64,000 nucleotides of DNA from Planctomycetota bacterium (GTDB taxonomy: Bacteria > Planctomycetota > Planctomycetia > Pirellulales > Pirellulaceae), in contig JABAAE010000017.1 in the NCBI GenBank assembly GCA_014238905.1, positions 62,001 to 126,000 on the forward strand, given 5' to 3'. Under the pieces are notes generated by a model, which saw only the letters and a list, made by a program, of their open reading frames with translations, made no database searches and was not told where the DNA came from. The position numbers and the translations under genes were made by a program. Every line of letters begins with the position of its first letter. Position 1 is the first letter of the stretch. Shown here one piece after another: positions 35,981-44,610 of the stretch.

Positions 35981-36388
35981 ATGTCCGAACCTATTGATTT
36001 ACTGGCGACCTACTTGTATTTGGCGAAGTCTGCTTGGAAACGACTGAGAATGCTGGACAGAGATCGGCTGTTGGTCATTTCCGGTTTCATTGCCTCAGAA
36101 ATGAAGTTGCAACGAATATCCGGACATTGTCGCAGTTTGATTCTCGATAATAACCCGGGACACATGATTCGACGTTGGACAGATTTTAAGTCAGCTTTGG
36201 CGGACACGGATTTCCTCCATTTTTTGAAGCAGGTCCAGCGTCGATTTCCTCAGGAAAAAGCAGAAGTAATGCTTGCAAATCTTGGGATTGATCGTGCGAA
36301 TGAACGAGACCTTTACTTCACAGACGAGGAATATGTTGCGGCGGTGATTGGTTTACCTCTTGAAGGAAACAATCACACTACGGATTGA
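35981..36388 (+). CDS. Small conserved hypothetical protein
   Basis: A 135-residue protein starting at ATG 35981, with GAGGA upstream. It is helical and charged, with LLATYLYLAKSAWKRL at the start, many acidic and basic residues, and FTDEEYVAAVIG at the end. No domain was recognised. An ATG at 35897 extends the frame into an unlikely hydrophobic stretch. It is divergent from the methyltransferase gene. A soluble cytoplasmic protein is likely. Confidence 0.55.
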   Translation: MSEPIDLLATYLYLAKSAWKRLRMLDRDRLLVISGFIASEMKLQRISGHCRSLILDNNPGHMIRRWTDFKSALADTDFLHFLKQVQRRFPQEKAEVMLANLGIDRANERDLYFTDEEYVAAVIGLPLEGNNHTTD

Positions 36389-36537
36389 CGTGATCACGCC
36401 CGAAAAGATGAGTAATATGGAAAAATCTGATTAGCCAACCTACGCCTTTTTTTCTCCATTGGCATACCGATCCAATCCGATAATACATTGAGGTCGATTG
36501 AGCTTTTTCCAAGCCCGCTTTTCCTGGAGGTCGCCAA

Positions 36538-37092
36538 ATGTTCAGACAAACGTTGTTTTTTCCACTAATGGTTGCCGCTGTCGGTGGGCCATTTCTCATG
36601 TTTTCCGGTGACAATGAGCGATCAACGGACAATGGAGACGAATTATCCGAAATCAATGGGGATGCGATTGCTCCATCTCTACAACCTGAAAAGATCTACA
36701 CCCCTTCGGGGACCTTGAGCGACATTTTTAGCTTTCAGGTCACACCAGCGTGGATTAAAGGGAATTGGGATAATGTTACCGAGTCCGAATTGGGTGGCTA
36801 CAAGATTTTTCGTGCATCGATTCTGACCGGTCATCAAGATCAGGATGTGGTGGGAGCGATTACCTATCGTTTTGATTTCCGAGAAAAAGCCAAGAGTCTC
36901 CAATTTGGAGGATTTGTTACCGATCCGTCGGCAATGATTGGTCTATTGAACGACCAATTTGGTTTCCGTGCGAAACCGGAAGTCGGAGAATATTTGACTG
37001 GTGGTTTTTCTGGCTTTAATGGGAAAGTTTCAATTTTGGCAAGCCCCAGATACAAAGGACAATTTCAAATTGACTTAGTCATTAGTCAGTAA
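36538..37092 (+). CDS. Conserved hypothetical exported protein (possibly DUF6690)
   Basis: A 184-residue protein from ATG 36538, with a strong GGAGG ribosome-binding site at 36526-36530. Residues 1-23 form a hydrophobic anchor or signal. The body contains FSFQVTPAWIKGNWDNV, GGYKIFRASILTGHQDQDVVGAITYRFD and an FGF-like end. From memory this resembles the planctomycete family DUF6690; I cannot verify it. The protein probably lies in the periplasm. It converges on the PDZ gene with 11 bases between their stops. Confidence 0.6.
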   Translation: MFRQTLFFPLMVAAVGGPFLMFSGDNERSTDNGDELSEINGDAIAPSLQPEKIYTPSGTLSDIFSFQVTPAWIKGNWDNVTESELGGYKIFRASILTGHQDQDVVGAITYRFDFREKAKSLQFGGFVTDPSAMIGLLNDQFGFRAKPEVGEYLTGGFSGFNGKVSILASPRYKGQFQIDLVISQ

Positions 37093-37120
37093 TGAAAATT
37101 GCATTACCGTTGTTTTTCTT
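37089..37120 (+). terminator. Probable terminator overlapping two stop codons
   Basis: GTAATG (37089-37094) pairs with CATTAC (37102-37107) around a seven-base loop and is followed by TTGTTTTTCTT. The hairpin includes the TAA stop of the plus-strand gene and the stop of the convergent PDZ gene. Confidence 0.55.
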
Positions 37121-38516
37121 GGCTGAGAAGTTTTTCCAAGGCACCTATTTTTTCGGTTAACTGTTGGATCTTTTGATCTTGTCGGAGGATTCTCTTTCTC
37201 AAACCCAATAATTCGGATTCCCGATTTCTTTTCTCAAACTGGGCCTGATTCCCGGAGTTCGGTCGATTTTCATTATCGAGTGGGGTTAATCGCTGGACTA
37301 GATCTTCAACTCGTTTTAGACGAGGAAAATCATTGGACCAACCCTCGAGAACGCGGCGATGACTTGGAGAGGGGTCGTTGACAGGGTTTTTAGAGTTGCC
37401 TGAGAAACGTCCCGATTTTTCAGGTAGGCCACCAATGAGCTCGGATGCGGGTTTGGACTCAAGCACGATCGTCGTTTTTTTCAGGCGATTGCCCTGATAA
37501 AACAAAATTTCGGCGTTTTCACCCGGTTTATACATTTGGATGATTTCGGCAAGTTCTAAGGCTGAATTAACACGTCGGCCATCCATTGCGATGACAGTAT
37601 CGCCCTTTCTAAGTCCCGCGGTGTCAGCAGCCGAATTTACCAATACGTCGTCCAGCATTGCGCCTTGGCGGACACTGAGTCCCTTTAATTGAGCGATAAC
37701 CGGGTCGACAGTGACCGCAACCACGCCCAACCCCGCCTTGTTAACAACCGATCCGCTTGATTTTCCGGCAACACGCGAAGCGTTCTTATCAAGATTGTCT
37801 GGAGGCGTCGGGTTTACTTGTGGCGTTGAATTTAATGGCGCCGGTAGAAGCTCGTTGTCGGCGGGTGGACCTGTTTTGTTAGTGGGTTGTTTAGGCCCTT
37901 TAAGGGAAGGCTTCAAGGGGAATTCTACCAGAGCGTTTTTGTTTTGATTGTCTCGAAAAAACTCGATAACGGCTCGATCGCCTGGGGCCAAAGCAGTTAG
38001 GATCATCTGCAGATCAGCGATTTTTCCAATGGAAGCTCCACCAAATGCCACAATTCGATCAGCTGTCTTCAAACCAGCTGCCGCAGCCGGACTGTTGGCG
38101 GCGACTTTCTCAATGATCAACCCTGGGTTCGGGCGTCCACTTTGTGTTGCCACAATGCCCAAATTAACAGATGGATCCTGTTTGGTTCGATAGGCAGGAG
38201 TCGCTGTGCCCGAATTCGAATTGGATACCGGTCCCGTTGGAGAAGCTGGCGGTGGATTTGTCGGGGTTTTCCAGAAGCTTTCGCCTCGTAAACCCAAGGT
38301 ATTTTTGGATTGCCGGTTTTCCCTTGCTGACCGAGGCGATTGAATCCCTTGATATCGTTCAGCTTTGATTTTTTCCTGAAGAGATTCAAACCTCTGGATC
38401 ATTTGTCTATTTAAAAATCTTGAATTTTCATCCTGACTGGCATCCTGCGAAAATGAAAACTGCCCGAGACAGGCCAAACAAATAGCGGTAGCGGAAAAAT
38501 TGTTCAAAATACCCAT
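37104..38516 (-). CDS. Exported protein with two PDZ domains and a C-terminal coiled coil
   Basis: A 470-residue protein with a Sec signal (residues 1-23). Residues 30-110 are low-complexity and proline-rich. PDZ 1 spans about 115-200, with GLIIEKVAANSPAAAAGL and DRIVAFGGASI. PDZ 2 spans about 262-352, with VRQGAMLDDVLVNSAADTAGL and DTVIAMDGRRV. The final 35 residues form a coiled coil (LRKRILRQDQKIQQLTEKIG). No protease domain is present, so it is a binding scaffold and not a DegP-like protease. The divergent neighbour is dnaA. Confidence 0.85.
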   Translation of the reverse strand: MGILNNFSATAICLACLGQFSFSQDASQDENSRFLNRQMIQRFESLQEKIKAERYQGIQSPRSARENRQSKNTLGLRGESFWKTPTNPPPASPTGPVSNSNSGTATPAYRTKQDPSVNLGIVATQSGRPNPGLIIEKVAANSPAAAAGLKTADRIVAFGGASIGKIADLQMILTALAPGDRAVIEFFRDNQNKNALVEFPLKPSLKGPKQPTNKTGPPADNELLPAPLNSTPQVNPTPPDNLDKNASRVAGKSSGSVVNKAGLGVVAVTVDPVIAQLKGLSVRQGAMLDDVLVNSAADTAGLRKGDTVIAMDGRRVNSALELAEIIQMYKPGENAEILFYQGNRLKKTTIVLESKPASELIGGLPEKSGRFSGNSKNPVNDPSPSHRRVLEGWSNDFPRLKRVEDLVQRLTPLDNENRPNSGNQAQFEKRNRESELLGLRKRILRQDQKIQQLTEKIGALEKLLSQEKQR

Positions 38517-38685
38517 ATTATGGTTTCCTGATGCGTTTCTATCAGTTTATCGAGTTGGCGGATTTAGGTGAAGGATGAAATGCCAACGTTGGGTTATTCA
38601 TTTCATTATATAGACATCTTTTCCACTTTTATTGACAACCTCAAATCGTCAGGTTCATAGGTAATAACGACCACCGATAAAAAAT

Positions 38686-40551
38686 ATGCAAGACGGTTTG
38701 ACAAGCTTGCTAGCAGGTTTAGAATCGTCCTCCACAACCCACATGACAACGTCAGATCAAAGAGTCGCAAGACTTTCGGTTGTTGACAGTCAACGCAATT
38801 CAATCGACGGGCTGATTGAACAGGAATTTTACCATTGGAAAAATGGTAAAACAGAGCAGGAAGTGATAGGATTGGCTACATCACCACGGAATTTGGTACG
38901 CGAAATTCGCAAGCGGTTACAGCAAGAGATTGGCTGTGAACGATACGAATTGTGGTTTGGAACTGACGGCCTGTTTTCCGTAAATGGTAAAACGATGGTC
39001 GTCACTACTTCGGATCAGTTTTCGATGGATCGTATCAAATCGCATTATGCAGACGAGCTCCAGCGCTTGGTTGACCAAGTTGGGCTTTCTGACTTGGAGT
39101 ACCGGTGTGAGAGCCCAGCATCAAAAGGTTCGAATATTAGGGTGGACACTGATTCTTCGCTGACCATCAATTCTTCGCTGACCATCAATTCATCGCTGGG
39201 CATGAAAACCAGCAAAAAGAAGGTCAGCCAATCCGAATCATTGGATGCGTGTAAATCCAGTGCGGGGCTTGGAATGGCAAAGGTAGGTGTTTCCGGACCG
39301 GGTGATGGAGGCAACGGCCATGAATCGGCGGGAACTGAATTGCCGCCAATTCAACATTCGATGGATGAATCATTCGCTGACACACACTCTCCTAACCAAA
39401 AATCGCCAAATCAATGTTCACCGATCGGCGAAACCCGCGGTTCAAAACCGTCAGGCCGACTCAATCCAGTAATTCACGCCGCCGGCTGTCGCACGGGAAA
39501 ATCCTCCAGATACAACTTGAACAACAAACTGTTTTCGGAGTTTGTGGTTGATCCAGAAAATGAGTTATGCTGGCAAGCCTGTATGCAGACGCTGAAAGCT
39601 CCAGGTGAATTGAATCCTCTTTACCTGTATGGGAATTCCGGTTGTGGGAAGACTCATTTGCTGGAAGGGATTTTCTTTGAATCAAAACGGCGGATTCGAA
39701 ATGCAAAAGTGCAATGCATGACCGCCGAAAAATTCACTTCTGATTTTGTTGGCTCGTTGAAAAATCGTTCCATGCCGATGTTTCGTAAACGGTATCGAGA
39801 GTTGGATTTTTTTCTGCTTGATGATGTTCAATTCCTTGAGGGTAAGCAGTCTACTCTCGTTGAGCTGCAGCATACAATTGAAGCGGTGGTCAAACGCAGT
39901 GGACAGGTGGTTCTGACCGCCGATCGTTCACCCTCCGAATTGGAATTTGCGGGCCCGGAATTCATTAACCGTGTTTCATGTGGCTTGAGCTGTCAGGTTT
40001 CTGCACCTTCGACAAGCAGTAAACTAATCATTGTTGGGCAAATGGCCAAAAGTAGAAATGTCAACGTGCGGAAAGAGGTTCAGGAATACATCGCTGCTGA
40101 AGTGGGCGGAGATGTGAGGCTGTTGTCCGGGGCGATTAATAGGATTAAGGCATTGCAAATAGTGAATTCAGCGTCTGTTGGCCTCAGCGACGCGAAGCGT
40201 CACTTATCGGATTTGGTTGGGATATCACGCAAATCGGTTTCAATGAATGAAATTGAAAATGTTGTTTGCAGTGTGTTTGGTTTAGACAGGAAATGTTTGC
40301 GATCAGCTTCGAAAGTGAAGTCGATCAGTCAGCCCAGAATGTTAGCGATGTGGCTTTCTCGAAAGTATACTCGCGCGGCACTTTCAGAAATTGGGGACTT
40401 CTTTGGCGGACGAAGTCATAGCACTGTGATTTCTGCTCATTCCAAAGTTGAGAAATGGGTAGAGCGTGGGGATGTAATTGGATTGCGACACTCGGAATTT
40501 CCCGTAGAAAACGCATTACGCCGTATAGAACACCAATTAAGAGTTGGTTAG
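38686..40551 (+). CDS. dnaA: Chromosomal replication initiator DnaA
   Basis: A 621-residue DnaA. Domain I lies at about 70-135. Domain II is long and Ser/Asn-rich and includes an 18-bp repeat. Domain III (about 275-500) has Walker A GNSGCGKTH (316-324), Walker B LLDDVQF (377-383) and sensor 1 VVLTADR. Domain IV ends with GGRSHSTVISAHSKVEKW, the DNA-binding signature with Ser in place of the usual Asp. ATG 38686 lacks a Shine-Dalgarno; ATG 38743 is an alternative. At 621 residues it exceeds the usual 450 because of the N-terminal extension and domain II. dnaN and recF are not adjacent, and no cluster of DnaA boxes was found in 38517-38685, so the origin need not be here. Confidence 0.92.
   Translation: MQDGLTSLLAGLESSSTTHMTTSDQRVARLSVVDSQRNSIDGLIEQEFYHWKNGKTEQEVIGLATSPRNLVREIRKRLQQEIGCERYELWFGTDGLFSVNGKTMVVTTSDQFSMDRIKSHYADELQRLVDQVGLSDLEYRCESPASKGSNIRVDTDSSLTINSSLTINSSLGMKTSKKKVSQSESLDACKSSAGLGMAKVGVSGPGDGGNGHESAGTELPPIQHSMDESFADTHSPNQKSPNQCSPIGETRGSKPSGRLNPVIHAAGCRTGKSSRYNLNNKLFSEFVVDPENELCWQACMQTLKAPGELNPLYLYGNSGCGKTHLLEGIFFESKRRIRNAKVQCMTAEKFTSDFVGSLKNRSMPMFRKRYRELDFFLLDDVQFLEGKQSTLVELQHTIEAVVKRSGQVVLTADRSPSELEFAGPEFINRVSCGLSCQVSAPSTSSKLIIVGQMAKSRNVNVRKEVQEYIAAEVGGDVRLLSGAINRIKALQIVNSASVGLSDAKRHLSDLVGISRKSVSMNEIENVVCSVFGLDRKCLRSASKVKSISQPRMLAMWLSRKYTRAALSEIGDFFGGRSHSTVISAHSKVEKWVERGDVIGLRHSEFPVENALRRIEHQLRVG
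39153..39200. repeat. 18-bp tandem repeat, 2.6 copies, in dnaA domain II
   Basis: The unit TTCTTCGCTGACCATCAA occurs at 39153 and 39171 without change, and partly at 39189. It encodes SSLTIN repeats and keeps the frame. Confidence 0.85.
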
Positions 40552-40642
40552 CGGGCGAAATTGAAAGTCTCCGCTATAGTAAAGGTTGCCTATTAATCAC
40601 CATCGACGGTTCGTCCATGGCAGGAAGCTTCTGGAGTCAAAT

Positions 40643-41797
40643 ATGTTGCCTGATTCTTTGCCCCCAGCCAGATTGTTTTCTTTCCTGCTGACCATCTTTG
40701 TTTTCTGTGCGTCCTTGGTGGGTATGGACAAGGTGGTCATTCTTCGAGATGGGGTTTCAACCGAATTGGAGGGCGAGATCGTCGTCGAAGCGCAGGACGG
40801 TGGTCTGATGTTTCGAGGCACCGATGGCAGGATTTGGATGATTCAGCCAAAAGAAATTAAAACACGCCTAACGAATGATTCTCCCTTTGCAGGATTGAGT
40901 ACCAAAGATATCGGGCAACAACTGATTTCCAGACTGCCCAAGTCATCGACTCCATACCGCGTGATGCAAACCAACGGGTACTCAATTGTCTACAACACGA
41001 CGCCAGCGTTCGCAAACTGGGTCAAAGGGGTCTACCTTCGCCTCAATGTGGGTTTTAGGAATTTTTGGAAAAACAACGGTATAGAAATCAATAAACCGGA
41101 TGTTCCATTATGCGTGGTCATTTTCAGAACCAAAGAAGAATTCGACGCTTACTCCATTTCAACGTTGGGTGGTGTCCAGGGGAACGCGTTGGCCTATTAC
41201 AATATGCAGACTAATCAAGTGGTGATGTATGATCTCACCAATTCTTCTTCCATCAGGGGTGGGACTGGGGGGTCCACTAGTAAGATCAATGCTCTGCTTC
41301 AACAGCCACAGGCAGCTAATATGGTGGCAACTATTGTGCATGAAGCGGTGCACCAGATCTCGTTCAATTCTGGTTTGCAAACTCGATTTGGGCCTTGTCC
41401 TTTTTGGCTGAATGAGGGTTTAGCGATGTTTTTTGAAGTGCCAGATCTTAGAAGTCGCAGAGGGTGGAATGGGATTGGCAAAGTCAATCAGGTGCGATTG
41501 GTGCAATTGAAAAAAATGTTGGCTGCGGATACGACAGGATTTTTTGACGCTGTCATCGGTAGCGACGATCGATTTCGCAAGCCTGACGAGATTTTGGATG
41601 CCTATGCGGAGGCTTGGGCATTGAATTACTATTTGATAAAACGAAAGCCCAAGCAATTTGTTGCCTATTTAAAAGAGCTTTCTAACTTGCCGCCGCTAAC
41701 AGAAGTGGAGGAAACCGAACGGGTTACCTTCTTTGAAAAGCACTTTGGTCCGTTGGGGCAGGTAAAAAAGGAATGTTTTAATTTCGTGTTAAAGTAA
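40643..41797 (+). CDS. Exported DUF1570-like zinc metalloprotease
   Basis: A 384-residue protein from ATG 40643, with TGGAG nearby upstream. Residues 1-26 are a Sec signal. The peptidase motif HEAVH lies at 233-237, and NEGLAMFFE follows at 257-265; its Glu would be the third zinc ligand, which is the gluzincin arrangement. The N-terminal half contains VILRDGVSTELEGE, resembling a small beta domain. This matches the DUF1570 families common in planctomycetes, but the peptide substrate is unknown. A periplasmic or secreted location is inferred. Its partners are unclear; it follows dnaA by 91 bases. Confidence 0.82.
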   Translation: MLPDSLPPARLFSFLLTIFVFCASLVGMDKVVILRDGVSTELEGEIVVEAQDGGLMFRGTDGRIWMIQPKEIKTRLTNDSPFAGLSTKDIGQQLISRLPKSSTPYRVMQTNGYSIVYNTTPAFANWVKGVYLRLNVGFRNFWKNNGIEINKPDVPLCVVIFRTKEEFDAYSISTLGGVQGNALAYYNMQTNQVVMYDLTNSSSIRGGTGGSTSKINALLQQPQAANMVATIVHEAVHQISFNSGLQTRFGPCPFWLNEGLAMFFEVPDLRSRRGWNGIGKVNQVRLVQLKKMLAADTTGFFDAVIGSDDRFRKPDEILDAYAEAWALNYYLIKRKPKQFVAYLKELSNLPPLTEVEETERVTFFEKHFGPLGQVKKECFNFVLK

Positions 41798-42079
41798 TTT
41801 CCGCCCAATGTTTGGCAATCGTATCGACAGGTTAGCTAGACGCGACGATTTCCTTGAACAGGAATCTCTGGTGAGAGGGCAGAAAGGGAATTAGATTCCC
41901 GATCATAATCTTTGTTGGCAACGTTGCCGGTTCAGGCTTACTTGGCTTTCAATTGAACGAGCCGCACTAGCAATGATCGCTTCTTCTGATTGGCGATTTG
42001 ACAAAACCGAGTCTTTGCGGTTTCTAGTTTGAGAAGGTTTTTTGCGCAAATGTGCCAAGTACATGGCATCATCACGGCC
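41798..42079. other. Short gap between convergent genes
   Basis: These 282 bases contain no supported gene. The decamer TGCCAAGTAC occurs twice near the right end, the second copy inside the coding end of the carbonic-anhydrase gene. No T-rich terminator was recognised. Confidence 0.35.
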
Positions 42080-42604
42080 TCATGAAGATGCCAAGTACGT
42101 TTTGGCGACTTCCACATAATGTTGGGCTGCTTTTTGGATTCGCTGTCGATCTGAAGCCGTCGTAGAGCGGACTATTTTGCCTGGTATACCCATGACGACG
42201 GAGTTCGGTGGAATCGTGGTGTTTTCCGGAACAACTGCCCCGGCAGCAATCAAGGATCCCTTACCGATCGTTACGTTATTCAATAGAGTTGCCCGGATTC
42301 CAATAAGAGTATCGTCTTCCACGGTCGCTCCATGGACGATGGCGCCATGTCCTAAAGTGACGTTATCGCCAACACGACATGGAATGCCCGTATCGCAATG
42401 CAGTAGGCACAAGTCCTGAACGTTCGTACGCTTACCAATCCTGATTTGGTCGGAATCGCCGCGAAGAACGGCGTTGAACCAAATGCTGGAATCACCTGCT
42501 ATTTCAACATCGCCGCGTATGATTGCTCCGTCTGCAACAAAAACGCTTGAATGAACGAGCTCGGCTCGAAAAATGGTGTGGTCGTTTAACAAGGTTGAAT
42601 TCAA
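42080..42604 (-). CDS. Gamma-carbonic-anhydrase-like left-handed beta-helix protein
   Basis: A 174-residue hexapeptide-repeat protein from ATG 42604. Repeats such as GAIIRGDVEI, SSIWFNAVLRGD and GDNVTLGHGAIVHGATV define the left-handed helix. His69, His86 and His91 are placed like the three zinc ligands of gamma carbonic anhydrases (LLHCD, GHGAIVHG). It could interconvert bicarbonate and CO2. Relatives such as YrdA and CaiE share the fold and often lack measured activity, so the reaction is inferred. Confidence 0.88.
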   Translation of the reverse strand: MNSTLLNDHTIFRAELVHSSVFVADGAIIRGDVEIAGDSSIWFNAVLRGDSDQIRIGKRTNVQDLCLLHCDTGIPCRVGDNVTLGHGAIVHGATVEDDTLIGIRATLLNNVTIGKGSLIAAGAVVPENTTIPPNSVVMGIPGKIVRSTTASDRQRIQKAAQHYVEVAKTYLASS

Positions 42605-42931
42605 AAAAAGCGAAGATGGGAGATGAAAAGAAAGACTGGCTGGATCGTCACGGTCTCTTCAATCAGGCACTCAACTAGCCCGAGAACTTGACCGGTTTGA
42701 AAAGGGACATGATCCTGGATTTTTAATGGACTCAGGAAATTCTGTCCAACTGAATCGAATTGGATGTCTACAAAGTCAGAGGGCGAAATTCTACCGTCTT
42801 TTGGTTCAGTGAGTCTTCACCAATTCCCTAATGGCTTATATCACCTTACCCGAAAAACGGGCGCGAGATCGAATGGGAGTGTAGCCTCTCATTGCGGGGC
42901 GGTCTTTCGCCAATCCACGGATTTACGACTG
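42605..42931. other. Intergenic region
   Basis: These 327 bases lie between two minus-strand genes. Plus-strand frames here run on into the EF-hand gene and look spurious. No terminator or regulatory site was recognised. Confidence 0.4.
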
Positions 42932-44401
42932 CTAATCGTCCTTCTCATCCTTGGGATTCGATTTTTCAGATTCTTTTTCCCTTTCTCGATCGCTATCGCT
43001 TCTACTATATCGGGAAGAGCTGGATCCACTACTTCCTGACTTCGAATAACGAGATGATCGAGACGATTTTAACCCCCCACCTTTGCTCCATTCGGTAGCC
43101 GTTAATGTTCCATCATTATTGGCATCCAATTTCGTGAATTTTTCCGCCAGCTCATCCGTCCAGCGGGATGAGAATTCATGCATCTGTACCAAGCCATCCG
43201 TATTTTTGTCCAATTCCTTGAATTCGCGATCGGCATCATTTCCCCGATCCTTGGCAGATTGAACCAAGTACTCGTTATTGCGATTGCTGCGTTGACGTGA
43301 TGTTGACGCAGAGGATCCACTCTTGCCACCATATGCAACAACTAACTCGTCAAGGGTTACTTTGCCGTCTTTGTTGCCATCGGCCTTCGATGGCAATGAT
43401 CTGATTCCGGAGAACTCTGCTTTTGACAAGACGTTGTCCTCGTCTTTGTCATAACGTTTCATAATGTCCTTCGCGTAGCTGATCACTTTGTCTTCTCGCG
43501 AGGAAGGTGTGCTGCGGCTGCTGGTTGAACTTCTCGATGAAGAGCTTTTCGAAGAGCTTGACCGACTACTCGATTCTCTCGATGAAGAGCTCTCCCTTGA
43601 GCGTGCCCATCTCTCTCTCCAGTCCGACCTCTCGCGATCTCTGCTACTGGTTGATGAAGACTTTGACTTCTTGGACGTTCCGGTTTCGATGCGTCCTTTG
43701 CCACCGGAGCGTTTGACATATCGTTCGGCCAGCTCCACTTTGGTAATTTTTCCGTCCTTATCAAGGTCGTACTGTTTGATATCATCCGACCACCGTCCCG
43801 TCCTGATTTCTTCACCGGAAATGACCCCGTCCTTATTCTTATCATTGGTTCTTAACGCACGGTCGATTTGGTCAAGGATCATTTTCTCGTAGCGAGATTC
43901 CAATGAGCCCTGTAGCAATATTGGACTGTCTGGGTCGAGGTAGAAATCGGGCACCATCGCGGGTACCAAGCTATCCGCATCCTCAAAACCTGGAATCCCA
44001 AACGTTTTGGCCACATCCTCTTTTTTCTCGGGTTCCCTGTCGCCGTCTCGTTCTGCCCGTCGTTCTGCAATACGCTTTGACATCGCCTCAATCGAGACGG
44101 GCTTATTAGGATCAAACCCCATGTTCTCGAACATCCTGCCCGCGAATGAACGGGTGCGTTCATCCAATTCATTTGGATCGATCTTCCCATCGCCATTTCG
44201 ATCAAATCGCTTCAACATGGATGTCGGATCAAATCCGCTTCGGCCGCTCATGCTGCCACTGGAGCGCCCCCAGCTGCTACGCCCACTATCGGACCGATCA
44301 CGGCTAGATCCAACTCCAGGAGGCTGGGCTTCGGCATAATTCTCAACTGACATCAAGAAAACAGCCAAAAACAGAGCTGCTAGCACGGGGCTTTTTTTCA
44401 T
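42932..44401 (-). CDS. Exported EF-hand protein with a Ser/Arg-rich linker
   Basis: A 489-residue protein with a Sec signal ending near ENYAEAQ. At least seven EF-hand-like calcium loops are visible: DRNGDGKIDPNE, DKNKDGVISGEE, DLDKDGKITKVE, DKDEDNVLSKAE, DGNKDGKVTLDE, DKNTDGLVQMHE and DANNDGTLTATE. Some lack the strict Glu12. Between them is a long Ser/Arg/Lys-rich low-complexity segment (SSRDRERSD, then repeated SSSRSSS), and the C terminus is highly charged. It would bind calcium at the cell surface; a role in adhesion or matrix structure is a guess. ATG 44401 is preceded by AAAGGTAG. It is divergent from the TPR gene. Confidence 0.85.
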   Translation of the reverse strand: MKKSPVLAALFLAVFLMSVENYAEAQPPGVGSSRDRSDSGRSSWGRSSGSMSGRSGFDPTSMLKRFDRNGDGKIDPNELDERTRSFAGRMFENMGFDPNKPVSIEAMSKRIAERRAERDGDREPEKKEDVAKTFGIPGFEDADSLVPAMVPDFYLDPDSPILLQGSLESRYEKMILDQIDRALRTNDKNKDGVISGEEIRTGRWSDDIKQYDLDKDGKITKVELAERYVKRSGGKGRIETGTSKKSKSSSTSSRDRERSDWRERWARSRESSSSRESSSRSSSSKSSSSRSSTSSRSTPSSREDKVISYAKDIMKRYDKDEDNVLSKAEFSGIRSLPSKADGNKDGKVTLDELVVAYGGKSGSSASTSRQRSNRNNEYLVQSAKDRGNDADREFKELDKNTDGLVQMHEFSSRWTDELAEKFTKLDANNDGTLTATEWSKGGGLKSSRSSRYSKSGSSGSSSSRYSRSDSDREREKESEKSNPKDEKDD

Positions 44402-44610
44402 TTCAATCTACCTTTTCTCGGGATTATAACCTACTAAACCCGCTGTCTACGAATTTGTTCCGTCAAATTGTACCGTGAAATAACGCTCTGAAATGAATTT
44501 GAATTCGGTTTTTGGGCATTTCTTCAAAAACTGAATCGATGGTTTGACCGGATTTCAATGCGCCCGATAATGGATTTCAGGGTTTGAACATAGAAAAAGG
44601 CGAGGGTGCC

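Noticed and set aside
38517..38685. Replication origin upstream of dnaA
   Set aside because: Only weak DnaA-box-like matches (TTTTCCACT, TTATCGAGT), not clustered.
42764..43098. Plus-strand frames beside the carbonic-anhydrase gene
   Set aside because: They overlap the EF-hand gene on the other strand and share its biased codon composition, a typical shadow.
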